From NCBI GenBank assembly GCA_022567815.1, contig JADFGI010000143.1, forward strand, positions 1 to 7,701: 7,701 bases of DNA, in the 5' to 3' direction. The notes beneath the pieces are model-generated. The model ran no database searches. It had not been told where the DNA came from and was given only the letters and a program-made list of their open reading frames with translations. This document shows, in pieces, positions 1 through 6,673 of the stretch; within the stretch, counting starts at the first letter, position 1, and each line of letters opens with the position of its first letter. The stretch comes from Nitrospinota bacterium (lineage in GTDB: Bacteria; Nitrospinota; Nitrospinia; Nitrospinales; VA-1). Position numbers and translations under genes: made by a program.

Positions 1-1635
1 CGGAGCGCCAAAAAAAGCGATGATGGCATCGCCTTCAAACTTGTCCACCGTCCCATCGTATTTCAGGATGATATCCGTCATCTCGGTCAGGTAGTCGTTC
101 AACAGTTCAACCAGCTCTTCGGGGGACAGGTCCTCGGAAATGGTGGAAAACCCGGCAACATCGGAAAAAAAAGCGGTCAGTTCCTTGCTCTCGCCTCCCA
201 GTTTGAGCAGGGAAGGATTCTCCACCAACTGGTCCACCACAACCGGTGAGAGGAACTGGCCAAACGCCGTTTTAATAAACCGTTTCTCCCTCTCCTCAAA
301 AGCATATTTATATAAAGTAATTCCCGAATAAACAAAGATCTGCGTAAGGACGGGATAAACCGTATTGACCCAGAGACCTTGAACGGTGAACAGGTAAAAA
401 TCCACAAAAAGGTAGGACAAAACACTGCCCGCAAGGAAAAAAGCCATCCCGTACGCCCTGAAAAAACGGGAAAGGATGCCCAAAAACAGTCCCGAACCCA
501 GAATCATGATGACATCCAGAATCCGCAGCCATTCGGCCCGAATCAGGAAATCTTGCTGAAGGATGTTTTGCATGACAGTCGCATGCACCTCCACCCCAGG
601 ATAGAGCGGACCATAGGGGGAAACGTGCAGATCATAGGTTCCGGCGGCTGTTGCTCCGAGAATAACGATCTTATTTTCCAGTTCCGCTTTCCCTATTTTT
701 CCGGAAAGCACATCGGTTGCCGAAAAGTGTGAAAACGTATACGCAGGTCCATAATAATTCACCAGAAAATCACCAAGTTCCGAAGTGGGTATGAGGTCTT
801 CCCCAAGTCGTACGCCGTCCACCCCAAAAGGCGCGACGACCACCCCGATGGGAAGCCGCGCGGCTTCATGCAATGCTTGCAGACTTAAAGAGGGAAACAG
901 GTACTCACCCGATTGCATCACCATGGGAACCCAGCGAATCACGCCGTCGGATTCGGGGATGAAAGAAACGAATCCGGCGCTGTTGGCGGCATTCATCAAT
1001 TTCGGCAGGCTCATTCCTATTGAATAAACCGGGCGTAATTGAACCGGATTTTCTGGAGAATCGAACCGCTGGACCACCGAAAATTGAGAAAAATCCAGCA
1101 AATCGAGATGCATCTGACTCATTTTTTCAACGAACTGCTTCTTAGCGGCCTCTTCCGTGGGAAAAACCGAAAATCCCAGCACGGTCCGATCGGAACTCAG
1201 GATCGCATCGGCGAATCGTTGATCCGAATCGCTGACCTTTTCCAGCCATTCGATCAACTCATCTTTTTGCATCCCGCTCACATCCTGCTTGCGGAGCGCT
1301 TGCTTCACCGCCGTAAAAGGCACATAGGCATCTTTTTCAGGAAACAGAATATCGACCGCGACCACCGCCACCCCTGCTTCCGTGAGCCGGGAAATTAATT
1401 TAGCCAGGTGGGTTCTCGGCCAGGGCCACCTGCCCTCCACTTTCAAGCTCTTCTCATCAATGGCGACGATCACCACCTTTCCGGTAACGTCCCGCACCCC
1501 ACGTGAACGGACCTTGAGATCATAGCTATCTAACTCCAGAGATTTCAAAAACTCCAAATCAAGCGAATAGGTGAATAAAGAAATCAGCGACAAAAGCAGG
1601 GCCACTGTAAAGCTGTTCACCCATTTTTTTTTCAT
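1..1635 (-). CDS. CHASE2-domain class III adenylate cyclase (C-terminus beyond window)
   Basis: Reading from ATG at 1635 down to base 1, 545 codons are open with no stop, and the frame runs off the left edge. Residues about 8-25 form an N-terminal membrane anchor. About 30-365 match an extracytoplasmic CHASE2 sensor, with the family-like segments VVIVAIDEKSL and GPLYPGVEVHA. About 370-440 contain three closely spaced membrane helices. The cyclase domain starts near 465 (KTAFGQFLSPVVVDQLVENP). FFSDVAGFS carries the first metal-binding Asp (D492), and KFEGDAIIAFFGAP carries the second (D536). K532, in the position that selects adenine in class III cyclases, favours cAMP over cGMP as product; this is inferred from family rules. 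The transition-state Asn/Arg residues would lie outside the window. A GGAG lies about 12 nt upstream of the start, further than ideal. The enzyme should be an inner-membrane sensor making cAMP in response to an unknown periplasmic ligand. It is more GC-rich than the membrane-protein genes to its right. Confidence 0.93.
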   Translation of the reverse strand, partial: MKKKWVNSFTVALLLSLISLFTYSLDLEFLKSLELDSYDLKVRSRGVRDVTGKVVIVAIDEKSLKVEGRWPWPRTHLAKLISRLTEAGVAVVAVDILFPEKDAYVPFTAVKQALRKQDVSGMQKDELIEWLEKVSDSDQRFADAILSSDRTVLGFSVFPTEEAAKKQFVEKMSQMHLDLLDFSQFSVVQRFDSPENPVQLRPVYSIGMSLPKLMNAANSAGFVSFIPESDGVIRWVPMVMQSGEYLFPSLSLQALHEAARLPIGVVVAPFGVDGVRLGEDLIPTSELGDFLVNYYGPAYTFSHFSATDVLSGKIGKAELENKIVILGATAAGTYDLHVSPYGPLYPGVEVHATVMQNILQQDFLIRAEWLRILDVIMILGSGLFLGILSRFFRAYGMAFFLAGSVLSYLFVDFYLFTVQGLWVNTVYPVLTQIFVYSGITLYKYAFEEREKRFIKTAFGQFLSPVVVDQLVENPSLLKLGGESKELTAFFSDVAGFSTISEDLSPEELVELLNDYLTEMTDIILKYDGTVDKFEGDAIIAFFGAP

Positions 1636-1828
1636 GATTAAAAATCACTCCAGAATGTGGAGAAGATAATAAACCAAAGGAAGCAAACGCAAATATCCGG
1701 CAATATATTAGCCTAATGGAGCAAGGCTTAACCAGCAAAAAAGTCCGGGGTATCCGAAAGCAGATCTGTTGCGCTTAGGTTTCGCCAGGCAAGGAGGTTT
1801 TAAGGGCTATAAGATATGGATTGCGCCA

Positions 1829-1890
1829 AACCAGCGTGACGCTGGACCCACTATTAATGTGCAACCAGCCTGGGGGCTGGACCCAATATT
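1829..1890. repeat. Two-unit hairpin repeat (CCAGC stem, ACCCA tail)
   Basis: Two units start 34 bases apart. Unit 1 (1831-1845) is CCAGCG-TGA-CGCTGG followed by acccactatt. Unit 2 (1865-1880) is CCAGCC-TGGG-GGCTGG followed by acccaatatt. Both are preceded by aa. Each forms a perfect 6-bp stem with a 3- or 4-base loop. The stems differ at the loop-proximal pair (G-C versus C-G) on both arms, so pairing is kept while sequence changes. This resembles REP-type intergenic palindromes; the family is not identified. Confidence 0.6.
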
Positions 1891-1949
1891 GACGCGCTAT
1901 GCATTATGGCTTTTAAGGGCTCGCGAACGAAGTGAGGGTCAGCCCTAAC

Positions 1950-2011
1950 CTTTTCCTCCCCGTGTGACGGGGCCTCCTGCGTAGCAGGCTTTTCCTCCCC
2001 GTGTGACGGGG
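1950..2011. repeat. 23-bp direct repeat pair with internal hairpins
   Basis: An identical 23-base sequence occurs at 1950-1972 and 1989-2011, a period of 39. Each copy ends in CCCCGT-GTG-ACGGGG, a perfect 6-bp stem with a 3-base loop. The 16-base spacer contains a third hairpin, CCTGC-GTA-GCAGG (1976-1988). A competing longer pairing is possible in the second copy: CCTCCCC at 1994-2000 with GGGGAGG at 2017-2023. The array directly abuts the 3' end of the pentapeptide gene, so on the minus strand it would lie in that transcript's tail and could stall transcription or protect the 3' end. There is no classical T-run, so I do not call it an intrinsic terminator. Confidence 0.7.
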
Positions 2012-2023
2012 TGGCGGGGGAGG

Positions 2024-2378
2024 CTATTTCCCAATGACTTGAGGCAAAATTGTTTTTTTATCAGTGGTGGCGGAGTCGATTTGACTTTGCGAAAGATTAC
2101 GAACATTCTGCAGATCGGTTCCCATCAGTTTTGCTCCTCTCATGTTCGCTCCCTTCAAATTCGCTCCGGTTAAAATGGCGTCGCCCAGATGGGCGGCGCG
2201 AAGGTTGGCCCCGCTGAGATTAGCGCCCATGAGATAAGGCGCCCATCAGTTTGGCGTTCCGCAAGTTAGCATTCACCAGGTTGGCCCCCTCCAGGCTGGC
2301 CCGCATTAGGTTGGCTCCGGACAAGTCGTTTTTCGATTCCTCAATTTCCTGAATAAATGATTTTTTCTGTTTTGCCAT
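2024..2378 (-). pseudogene. Pentapeptide-repeat protein, single-base frameshift
   Basis: Translation starts at ATG 2378 after a good ribosome site (AAAGGAACCT then ATG). After an acidic and basic N-terminus (MAKQKKSFIQEIEESKN) come A(N/D)LxG-type repeats: DLSG, ANLMR, ASLEG, ANLVN, ANLRN, AKLMG. The first frame ends at a TAA at 2220-2222, after 52 residues. The repeats continue in the next frame to TAG at 2024-2026: ANLSG, ANLRA, AHLGD, AILTG, ANLKG, ANMRG, AKLMG, TDLQN. They close with LSQSQIDSATTDKKTILP, a typical C-terminus for such proteins. The span is 355 bases, one more than a multiple of three. Removing one T from gccttatctc near 2235-2241 restores about 117 residues in perfect pentad register. 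Such proteins fold as right-handed quadrilateral beta-helices; the role here is unknown. It is either a true recent pseudogene or a sequencing error. The downstream part could still be made alone from the ATG at 2230, giving 68 residues. Confidence 0.85.
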
Positions 2379-2863
2379 AGGTTCCTTTTTGTCACCCTGG
2401 ATTTATTGAACTGATCTTATGCACTGATAATATATGGTACTCAAAAATCAGCCATCATCATGTTTGATAGGGAAACGCTTCAAAATTTGCAATATTCTCT
2501 CAAATCTTCTTGAAGCAAAGCAATATTCTTGCCAACTGGATTGTATTGGCATCAACGATGTATTTGTGTTGATTTTATGTGACTTTTCGATGATAAAAAA
2601 ACAGGATTTTCATAGGGAACTTACGTATAGTATGAATTTGTGTTATTCATTTGAAATTTTTCACAAACCTCTGAATTTACTTCCAGCAAGCAAAAATATA
2701 TAAAAAATGTCGGCTATTTCCTTTATTGATATTTTTTGACTTCTGCCGTCGACAACCTCCAACCGTCGAGGAAGACAATAAATCCTCGTGCACAAAACCA
2801 CCCCGCCATGGCAAAAGATTATCCGGGGAAGTGCGGGTTTTTAATCTTTTTTAATATCCAGTA
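2379..2863. other. AT-rich intergenic region between divergent genes
   Basis: About 485 bases separate the divergently oriented pentapeptide gene (minus) and the LptF-like gene (plus), so promoters for both should lie here. An 89-codon open frame at 2434-2703 on the plus strand lacks a ribosome site, has no recognisable domain and sits in AT-rich, non-coding-looking sequence; I do not accept it as a gene. Near the right end, TTGATA and TTGACT occur around 2725-2742, but no convincing -10 box follows at the right spacing. No RNA gene or repeat is recognised. Confidence 0.5.
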
Positions 2864-4093
2864 ATGAAAACCATCCATCGATACCTGTTCATAGAGTTAT
2901 TAAAAGTTTTCTCCATCAGCGTGGTCTTTGTGACGACCATTTTTTTGCTTGAACAGATGCTTTTCATGTCTGATATGATCGCCAATCGCGGATTGACCTT
3001 CTGGGAAGGGCTGAACTTGCTGGCTTTCACCTGTCCGGTATTTATGGTTATAAGCTTGCCGTTCAGCGTTTTAGTGGCGGCGGGTGCGGTGTTCAACCAG
3101 ATTTGCGGAGACAATGAATACATCGCGATGAAAACCAGCGGCTGGAGTTTTTTTTTCCTGATACGGCCTGTGATTCTTTTTTCCGTTTTAGTTTATATTG
3201 CCACCAATTTCGCCATATTTTATATAAGTCCTTGGGCCACGCAATCCTTTAGAGAAGAGATTTTCAGAATAATGCAACGCCGGGCTCACATTGACATCAA
3301 ACCGAAAACGTTCAATTATGATTTCCAAAATCTCGTATTGTATGCAAATGATAAAAAAGGGGAGAATATATTAATCGACGTTTTTGTGGCCGATAAGTCT
3401 GACAACGGCGATTTAAAAATTATTTTAGCCAAACAAGGGGTCATTATTTCAGATCCGGGAACGTTTAAAATCAAACTCCAGTTTAAGGATGGAACTGTCC
3501 ACGACATGACGAAAGATGGAAAAAGTTACAATATTCTTGATTTTGCCCGTTACGAAAGGTACCTGGAAATCCCCGATGTCGAAAGATTGAAAAAAAGACT
3601 CACCAGAAGACACAAGGACCTTTCCTACAGCGAATTGAAGAAAAAGATCCGGAAAAATCAAGCAGAAGGGAAAAACACGGATCGGTATGAGGTAAGGCTC
3701 AGTAAAAAATTCTCTTTTCCATTCGCCTGCTTGATCTTTGGGGTGCTCGGGGCAACCCTGGGAATCAAATTAAATCGTTCGGGGAAATCCGGAGGGATGC
3801 TTGTCAGTTTATTTGTGGTGGTGTTATATTATATCACTATGATATTTAGCCAAAACTTGGGATCTCATGGCTTGATAAACCCCACCTTCTCGATGTGGAT
3901 ACCCAATATTTGGTTGTTTGCTCTTACATTTTACTTGGCTTGGAAAACGGTCCACGAAACCCCATTCACAATTTTCATCCAGTTAAGGGATTTCTGTATA
4001 AGTGGGTTCGAGTTTTTTCGAAATTTTTATAAAAGAAAAACTTTAGAGAAACAGCGTCAGAATTCGGCAACGCTTCCTTTCAAAAGGAATTGA
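2864..4093 (+). CDS. lptF: LptF/LptG-family LPS export permease, probably LptF
   Basis: This is a 409-residue YjgP/YjgQ-family (LptF/LptG) protein, a membrane subunit of the LptB2FG ABC transporter that extracts lipopolysaccharide from the inner membrane and passes it to the periplasmic bridge. The expected layout is present. There are three N-terminal helices (about 14-36, 50-78, 98-122), a periplasmic beta-jellyroll region (about 130-275), and three C-terminal helices (about 284-302, 310-330, 345-361). Family hallmarks are the opening RYLFIELLK; ENEYIAMKTSG-like sequence at 83-93 (DNEYIAMKTSG), in the segment that couples to the ATPase; and KKFSFPFACLIFGVLGATLG at 281-300. Residues 362-409 form a charged C-terminal tail longer than usual. 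No Shine-Dalgarno sequence precedes the ATG at 2864, though the N-terminus matches the family start. Neither a second permease gene nor an ATPase gene is adjacent: the next gene converges from the other strand. LptF rather than LptG is a judgement from overall resemblance. Confidence 0.9.
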   Translation: MKTIHRYLFIELLKVFSISVVFVTTIFLLEQMLFMSDMIANRGLTFWEGLNLLAFTCPVFMVISLPFSVLVAAGAVFNQICGDNEYIAMKTSGWSFFFLIRPVILFSVLVYIATNFAIFYISPWATQSFREEIFRIMQRRAHIDIKPKTFNYDFQNLVLYANDKKGENILIDVFVADKSDNGDLKIILAKQGVIISDPGTFKIKLQFKDGTVHDMTKDGKSYNILDFARYERYLEIPDVERLKKRLTRRHKDLSYSELKKKIRKNQAEGKNTDRYEVRLSKKFSFPFACLIFGVLGATLGIKLNRSGKSGGMLVSLFVVVLYYITMIFSQNLGSHGLINPTFSMWIPNIWLFALTFYLAWKTVHETPFTIFIQLRDFCISGFEFFRNFYKRKTLEKQRQNSATLPFKRN

Positions 4094-4167
4094 AAAAGAG
4101 AAATCAATCCTGAAAAAATTCATTTCATGTGCTTGGCTTCAAATAACTTTTAATTCGTCCCCTCTCA

Positions 4168-4977
4168 TTAACCTCCCCGTTTTTTTGATAATTGCTTTTT
4201 CAGTTCGCAAAAGGAAAGGACAGCAAAGATGAAAGCTTCATTACTTTCCCGAACCTCACTCATATGTTTAAAGAAAATTGATTTAAAGGAATTAAAATAA
4301 GAAAATATGGGAGCCCCATTACCCTCACTAATCTCTCCCAAAGAATGATTAATATTAGCAATCCACCAGGTTAAATGAGGAATCGTATAAATCAAAAAGT
4401 TGGCGAGCAATAAAATTCCTATCCAGAGCGGTGGCAAGGGCAAACCAAAACGAGAAATAAACCTGTTGCCTCGCAAAGAATACTGGTTAATTAAAGGCAG
4501 AATTAGGCAATATGAAAACCAGAACAGGAAAAACCAAGTTTGAACATTTAATAAGAGATATAAAACAGCCATATATTCTTTATCTGGCTGTTTCATATTA
4601 AATATCTTGAGATTATGAATATTTGTTTCTTTTTGCCTGTTTATTTCTTTAATAAATGGGGGAGCTTCCCAACCAAATATTCGTTGTCCCCAACTTATTT
4701 CCTCTCCAAAGCCTGTGAAAAAAATTACCGCCAATAAAAGGTAAAAAATATTCCTTTTGGGATGAAGGTGATTTGTCTCTTTGCCCGACCCCGATGACCA
4801 CCAAAAACTCAAAAAATATAGAAGGGATGCGATTAAAAAGAAAAAAGCCCCAAGGTTTTCGATTAGATTATCCTCTCCCAGCAAGTCAGACGTGGACTCA
4901 TTTTCAATAAATACCAAGGCATAACAAGCCATACCTACCAGGCAAATGACAATTTTAATTAAATTATTTTTTTTCAA
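4168..4977 (-). CDS. Polytopic membrane protein of EEISWGQR-motif family, function unknown
   Basis: This 269-residue protein starts at TTG (4975-4977). The start is supported by AGAGG seven bases upstream and by the Lys-rich opening MKKNNLIK that leads into the first helix. Membrane segments are near 7-24, 40-60, 76-91, 138-161, 182-203 and 246-258. Conserved-looking polar motifs sit at their edges: E35-D36...E40 entering helix 2; E92-E93-ISWGQRIF leaving helix 3; EIN-x-Q-x-ETN-x-HN at 111-122, with E117 and H121; and E244-S-N-E247 entering the last helix. The same motifs in the same order occur in the protein at 6674-7612, with 21 of 31 residues identical between E92 and N122, while the rest is diverged. 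From memory this is a widespread family of hypothetical proteins. Clustered Glu and His at membrane boundaries suggest a metal-binding or catalytic site, but that is inference. It converges on the LptF-like gene with a 74-base gap. Its sequence is AT-rich, like its homologue. Confidence 0.85.
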   Translation of the reverse strand: MKKNNLIKIVICLVGMACYALVFIENESTSDLLGEDNLIENLGAFFFLIASLLYFLSFWWSSGSGKETNHLHPKRNIFYLLLAVIFFTGFGEEISWGQRIFGWEAPPFIKEINRQKETNIHNLKIFNMKQPDKEYMAVLYLLLNVQTWFFLFWFSYCLILPLINQYSLRGNRFISRFGLPLPPLWIGILLLANFLIYTIPHLTWWIANINHSLGEISEGNGAPIFSYFNSFKSIFFKHMSEVRESNEAFIFAVLSFCELKKQLSKKRGG

Positions 4978-5290
4978 GCAATTTCCTCTGAGCTTATATG
5001 GATTGCAAGCTCCATAAAAATAAGTGGTTTAAAATATTTCGAAACCTTGAAAGCAAGTAGCGACAGTGCCGAATTGATGAAGCTCCTCCAGGTGAATATC
5101 CCGAAATCTAGAGAACATTTCGCTCAGGTTGAAAAAAAACACCTTCTTTTCCGACCCGTTGATTAATTTCCTCTCCATCAGATCTAGGTTCCATGTACAA
5201 AACTGTGTGATGTATCTGACCTAGTGAGACAAAGAATAACCTGTTGACTAGTGAAAAATATTTTATATTTTTACACAGGCCCCACAGGTT
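4978..5290. other. Intergenic region upstream of membrane-protein gene, bordering transposase relic
   Basis: This stretch is AT-rich and holds only one short open frame (5030-5178, minus), listed separately. A TTGACT at 5244-5249 with TATTTT 16 bases later at 5266-5271 looks loosely promoter-like on the plus strand, but it points only into the 3' end of a dead transposase and is probably chance. I searched the segment next to the transposase end for a terminal inverted repeat matching the other side (about 6181-6240) and found no clean pair. Confidence 0.45.
5029..5178 (-). pseudogene. Short open frame, possible remnant of a STAS-like domain
   Basis: A 49-codon frame runs from ATG at 5178 to TAA at 5029-5031. 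It reads MERKLINGSEKKVFFFNLSE at the start and ends HQFGTVATCFQGFEIF. The first part resembles the strand after helix 1 in STAS/anti-anti-sigma domains (a pattern such as L-x-x-G-x-KKV-x-x-NLSE). The end resembles the final helix and strand of the same fold (L...F-x-x-F-x-I-F). The middle of the fold, including the Ser/Thr-Gly loop, is absent. No strong ribosome site precedes it. It may be an internally deleted relic or simply an accidental frame. Confidence 0.22.
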
Positions 5291-6180
5291 CTACAACTGC
5301 ATTTTTTCTTTAAGAATTTCATAAGGAGTTTTACCTTTGAAGGCTCCATGGGATCGATGGAAATGATAGAAAGCCTCCCCTTCATTTAGTTTTTCATTAA
5401 GGTCCACGTCCCCAGCATCGGTCAAGTGTTGATAAAACTCTTCCTTGTCTGTTCTATGATCGTTCAACCTTCCCTTTTAATCGTGGCGTGCCTGGTTTGA
5501 TGTAGATGTGACGGATGCCTTCATCTTCCACATGCCAATGAAATTTTGCCTGGAACTCATGGCCATTGTCAGTCCGAATCGTCTGAATTCAAAAAGGAAA
5601 CTTTTCTATAAAATAATCCACAAAGTTGATCGCATTTTGTAGATTGTGTTTTTCGTAGATTCTTAAAGCCCGAATCCGGGTTGCATCGTCAATAGCAGTG
5701 TATTGTAAACGCCTGGTTTTTGTTCCATCGGCTTTTTTTAAAATGAGGAACTTCACATCCACTTGAGGTGACTGGGGACCTGTTTTTCTTAGCGAACCGT
5801 TTGAATGGTTCTTCGCTTGGCATTTCTGGGTAATCAATTGTAGCCATGCCCCTTTAATACATGGTAAACACCACTACCAGATATGGAAATATCAAAATAG
5901 GCTTCAGATACCAGAAAATGCGATCTGGCCCCAAATGATAATTTTTGCGGACGTAGAGAACTTTTTCTTCAATCTCAGGAGAAGTACGAAGAGTCCGGTT
6001 AGTTGTGCAGGGGTTTTTTTTAATAAGTCCTTCTTCTTCAAACTGCTCATAAGAGGCTTTCCAAATATATATAGAGGAATCGTGGAAAGCCAAAATAACG
6101 ACATGCCTTATGTCTCCTATTTTTTTTGAATGATTAAATACACGTGGTTTTCGTTGAATATCTCTTTGCGTCCGGGTCAT
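5291..6180 (-). pseudogene. Decayed DDE (integrase-type, IS481/IS3-like) transposase
   Basis: The start at ATG 6180 follows an ideal ribosome site (GGGAGGT, 5 bases before it). The N-terminus MTRTQRDIQRK leads into a helix-turn-helix region (about residues 15-50), then GLIKKNP and PEIEEKVLYVRKNYHLGPDRI. The integrase core follows in broken frames: QVDVKF gives the first catalytic Asp, RTDNGHEF the second, and PGTPRLKGKVERS the Glu. The end is HGAFKGKTPYEILKEKMQL, stopping at 5291-5293. Lesions I can place are a frameshift near 5900 (WYLK, then YFDISISGSGVYHVL); stops at 5834-5836 and 5789-5791; a frameshift near 5765-5775; a stop at 5589-5591 (FPF*IQTIRTD); and a frameshift near 5460 (ERS/HRTD). 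At least three frameshifts and three stops mean no active enzyme. Family assignment to IS481-like rests on the overall pattern. Terminal repeats are not recognisable. Confidence 0.9.
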
Positions 6181-6242
6181 CTTTGACCTCCCAGTTTAAA
6201 TCTTTTAATCTAACAAGATGGTCCACTGAAATCGAACATTTC

Positions 6243-6378
6243 ATAAGCTGGGGCCAAAGGATTTTTACTTTTGGAACGCCTGATTGAATGAGTGAAATAA
6301 ATTCCAAAAACGAAACCAATTTGCACAATATTTGTGACACGGTATTTCACACAAGATATTGTTTATTTTTTGTGGAGG
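6243..6378 (+). pseudogene. Duplicated internal fragment of the 6674-7612 membrane-protein gene
   Basis: These 136 bases align without gaps to 7232-7367, with 12 mismatches that I counted (about 91% identity). Bases 6312-6366 (55 nt) are identical. In the matching frame it reads ISWGQRIF, then GTPD, a TGA at 6285-6287 replacing the Trp codon of the parent, then MSEIN and ETNLHN followed by ICDTVFHTRYC. It therefore copies the most conserved motif block of the family but lacks a start, both ends and an open frame. Homology stops abruptly on both sides, against the upstream region of the transposase relic on the left and the truncated second transposase on the right. It lies in the same orientation as the intact gene. 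Confidence 0.92.
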
Positions 6379-6558
6379 AGCCTTCCGGGACTTTTCGAGG
6401 AGTTCCTTCAGGCCCTCTTCCTCGATAGCCTATTTAATATCGCAATAAGGCTGGCGGCTGACGCCCAACTTTCGGCAGGCTTCCGAAATACTGCCAAGCG
6501 TTTTGCCCAACTCTAGACTATTCAGCTTCCTTTTGATAAGGTATCGCGACTGAGTCAT
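6379..6558 (-). pseudogene. N-terminal remnant of a second transposase (helix-turn-helix part)
   Basis: From ATG at 6558, preceded by AAAGGAG, the frame reads MTQSRYLIKRKLNSLELGKT and then SISEACRKLGVSR, a helix-turn-helix of the kind at the start of IS481/IS3-type integrase transposases. A TAG follows at codon 43, after CDIK, and the frame then continues AIEEEGLKELLEKSRKAP. The similarity ends where the duplicated membrane-gene fragment begins, so the catalytic domain is gone. Its sequence differs from the start of the element at 5291-6180, so it is a separate element rather than a duplicate of it. Confidence 0.72.
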
Positions 6559-6576
6559 TGGTTTCTCCTTTAAGGA

Positions 6577-6600
6577 TTAAGATTCGAAAACTTATCTTAA
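6577..6600. repeat. Inverted repeat TTAAGAT / ATCTTAA
   Basis: A 7-base perfect inverted repeat with a 10-base spacer lies just upstream of the second transposase start and about 75 bases before the membrane-protein gene at 6674. It could be an operator, part of a former element end, or chance in AT-rich DNA. Confidence 0.3.
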
Positions 6601-6673
6601 GCGAGAAACCATGGCTCTTTCTCTTCTAATAATTCCACACCGGTAAACACTTTTCGTTACTGATCCAGGTAAA

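Larger units (their letters stand above)
1636..2023. other. Non-coding stretch with hairpin repeats
   Basis: No convincing gene is visible on either strand between the start of the cyclase gene and the end of the pentapeptide gene. The left part (1636-1790) shows nothing recognisable. The right part holds two separate pairs of hairpin repeats, described individually. An 11-nt string, ttttaagggct, occurs at 1798-1808 and again at 1911-1921 and so brackets the first repeat pair; this could be chance or the trace of an element boundary. The upstream regulatory region of the cyclase gene must lie here, but I see no clear promoter. Confidence 0.6.

Noticed and set aside
379..1398. Several plus-strand open frames opposite the cyclase gene
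   Set aside because: They are antisense shadows of a clearly recognisable minus-strand CHASE2 cyclase with a continuous 545-codon frame.
1829..2011. CRISPR array
   Set aside because: There are only two copies of each repeat, the repeats are dominated by hairpins, there are no regular unique spacers, and no cas genes are present.
2434..2703. 89-codon plus-strand open frame in the intergenic region
   Set aside because: It has no ribosome site, no recognisable motif, and AT-rich non-coding-like composition.
4168..4977. CPBP/CAAX-type intramembrane protease
   Set aside because: EEISWGQR superficially resembles EExxxR, but the spacing to the Arg is different and the later FxxxH and HxxxB motifs are not evident.
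5244..5271. Plus-strand promoter (TTGACT, 16-base gap, TATTTT)
   Set aside because: The boxes are weak and AT-rich, and only the reverse side of a dead transposase lies downstream.
5589..6180. Minus-strand frames at 5589-5837 and 5854-6180 as separate small genes
   Set aside because: They are pieces of one decayed transposase whose domains follow in order across frameshifts and stops.
5200..6240. Terminal inverted repeats of the transposon at 5291-6180
   Set aside because: Only a vague AGTG-GAC similarity between about 5223 and 6231 was seen, too short and gapped to call.
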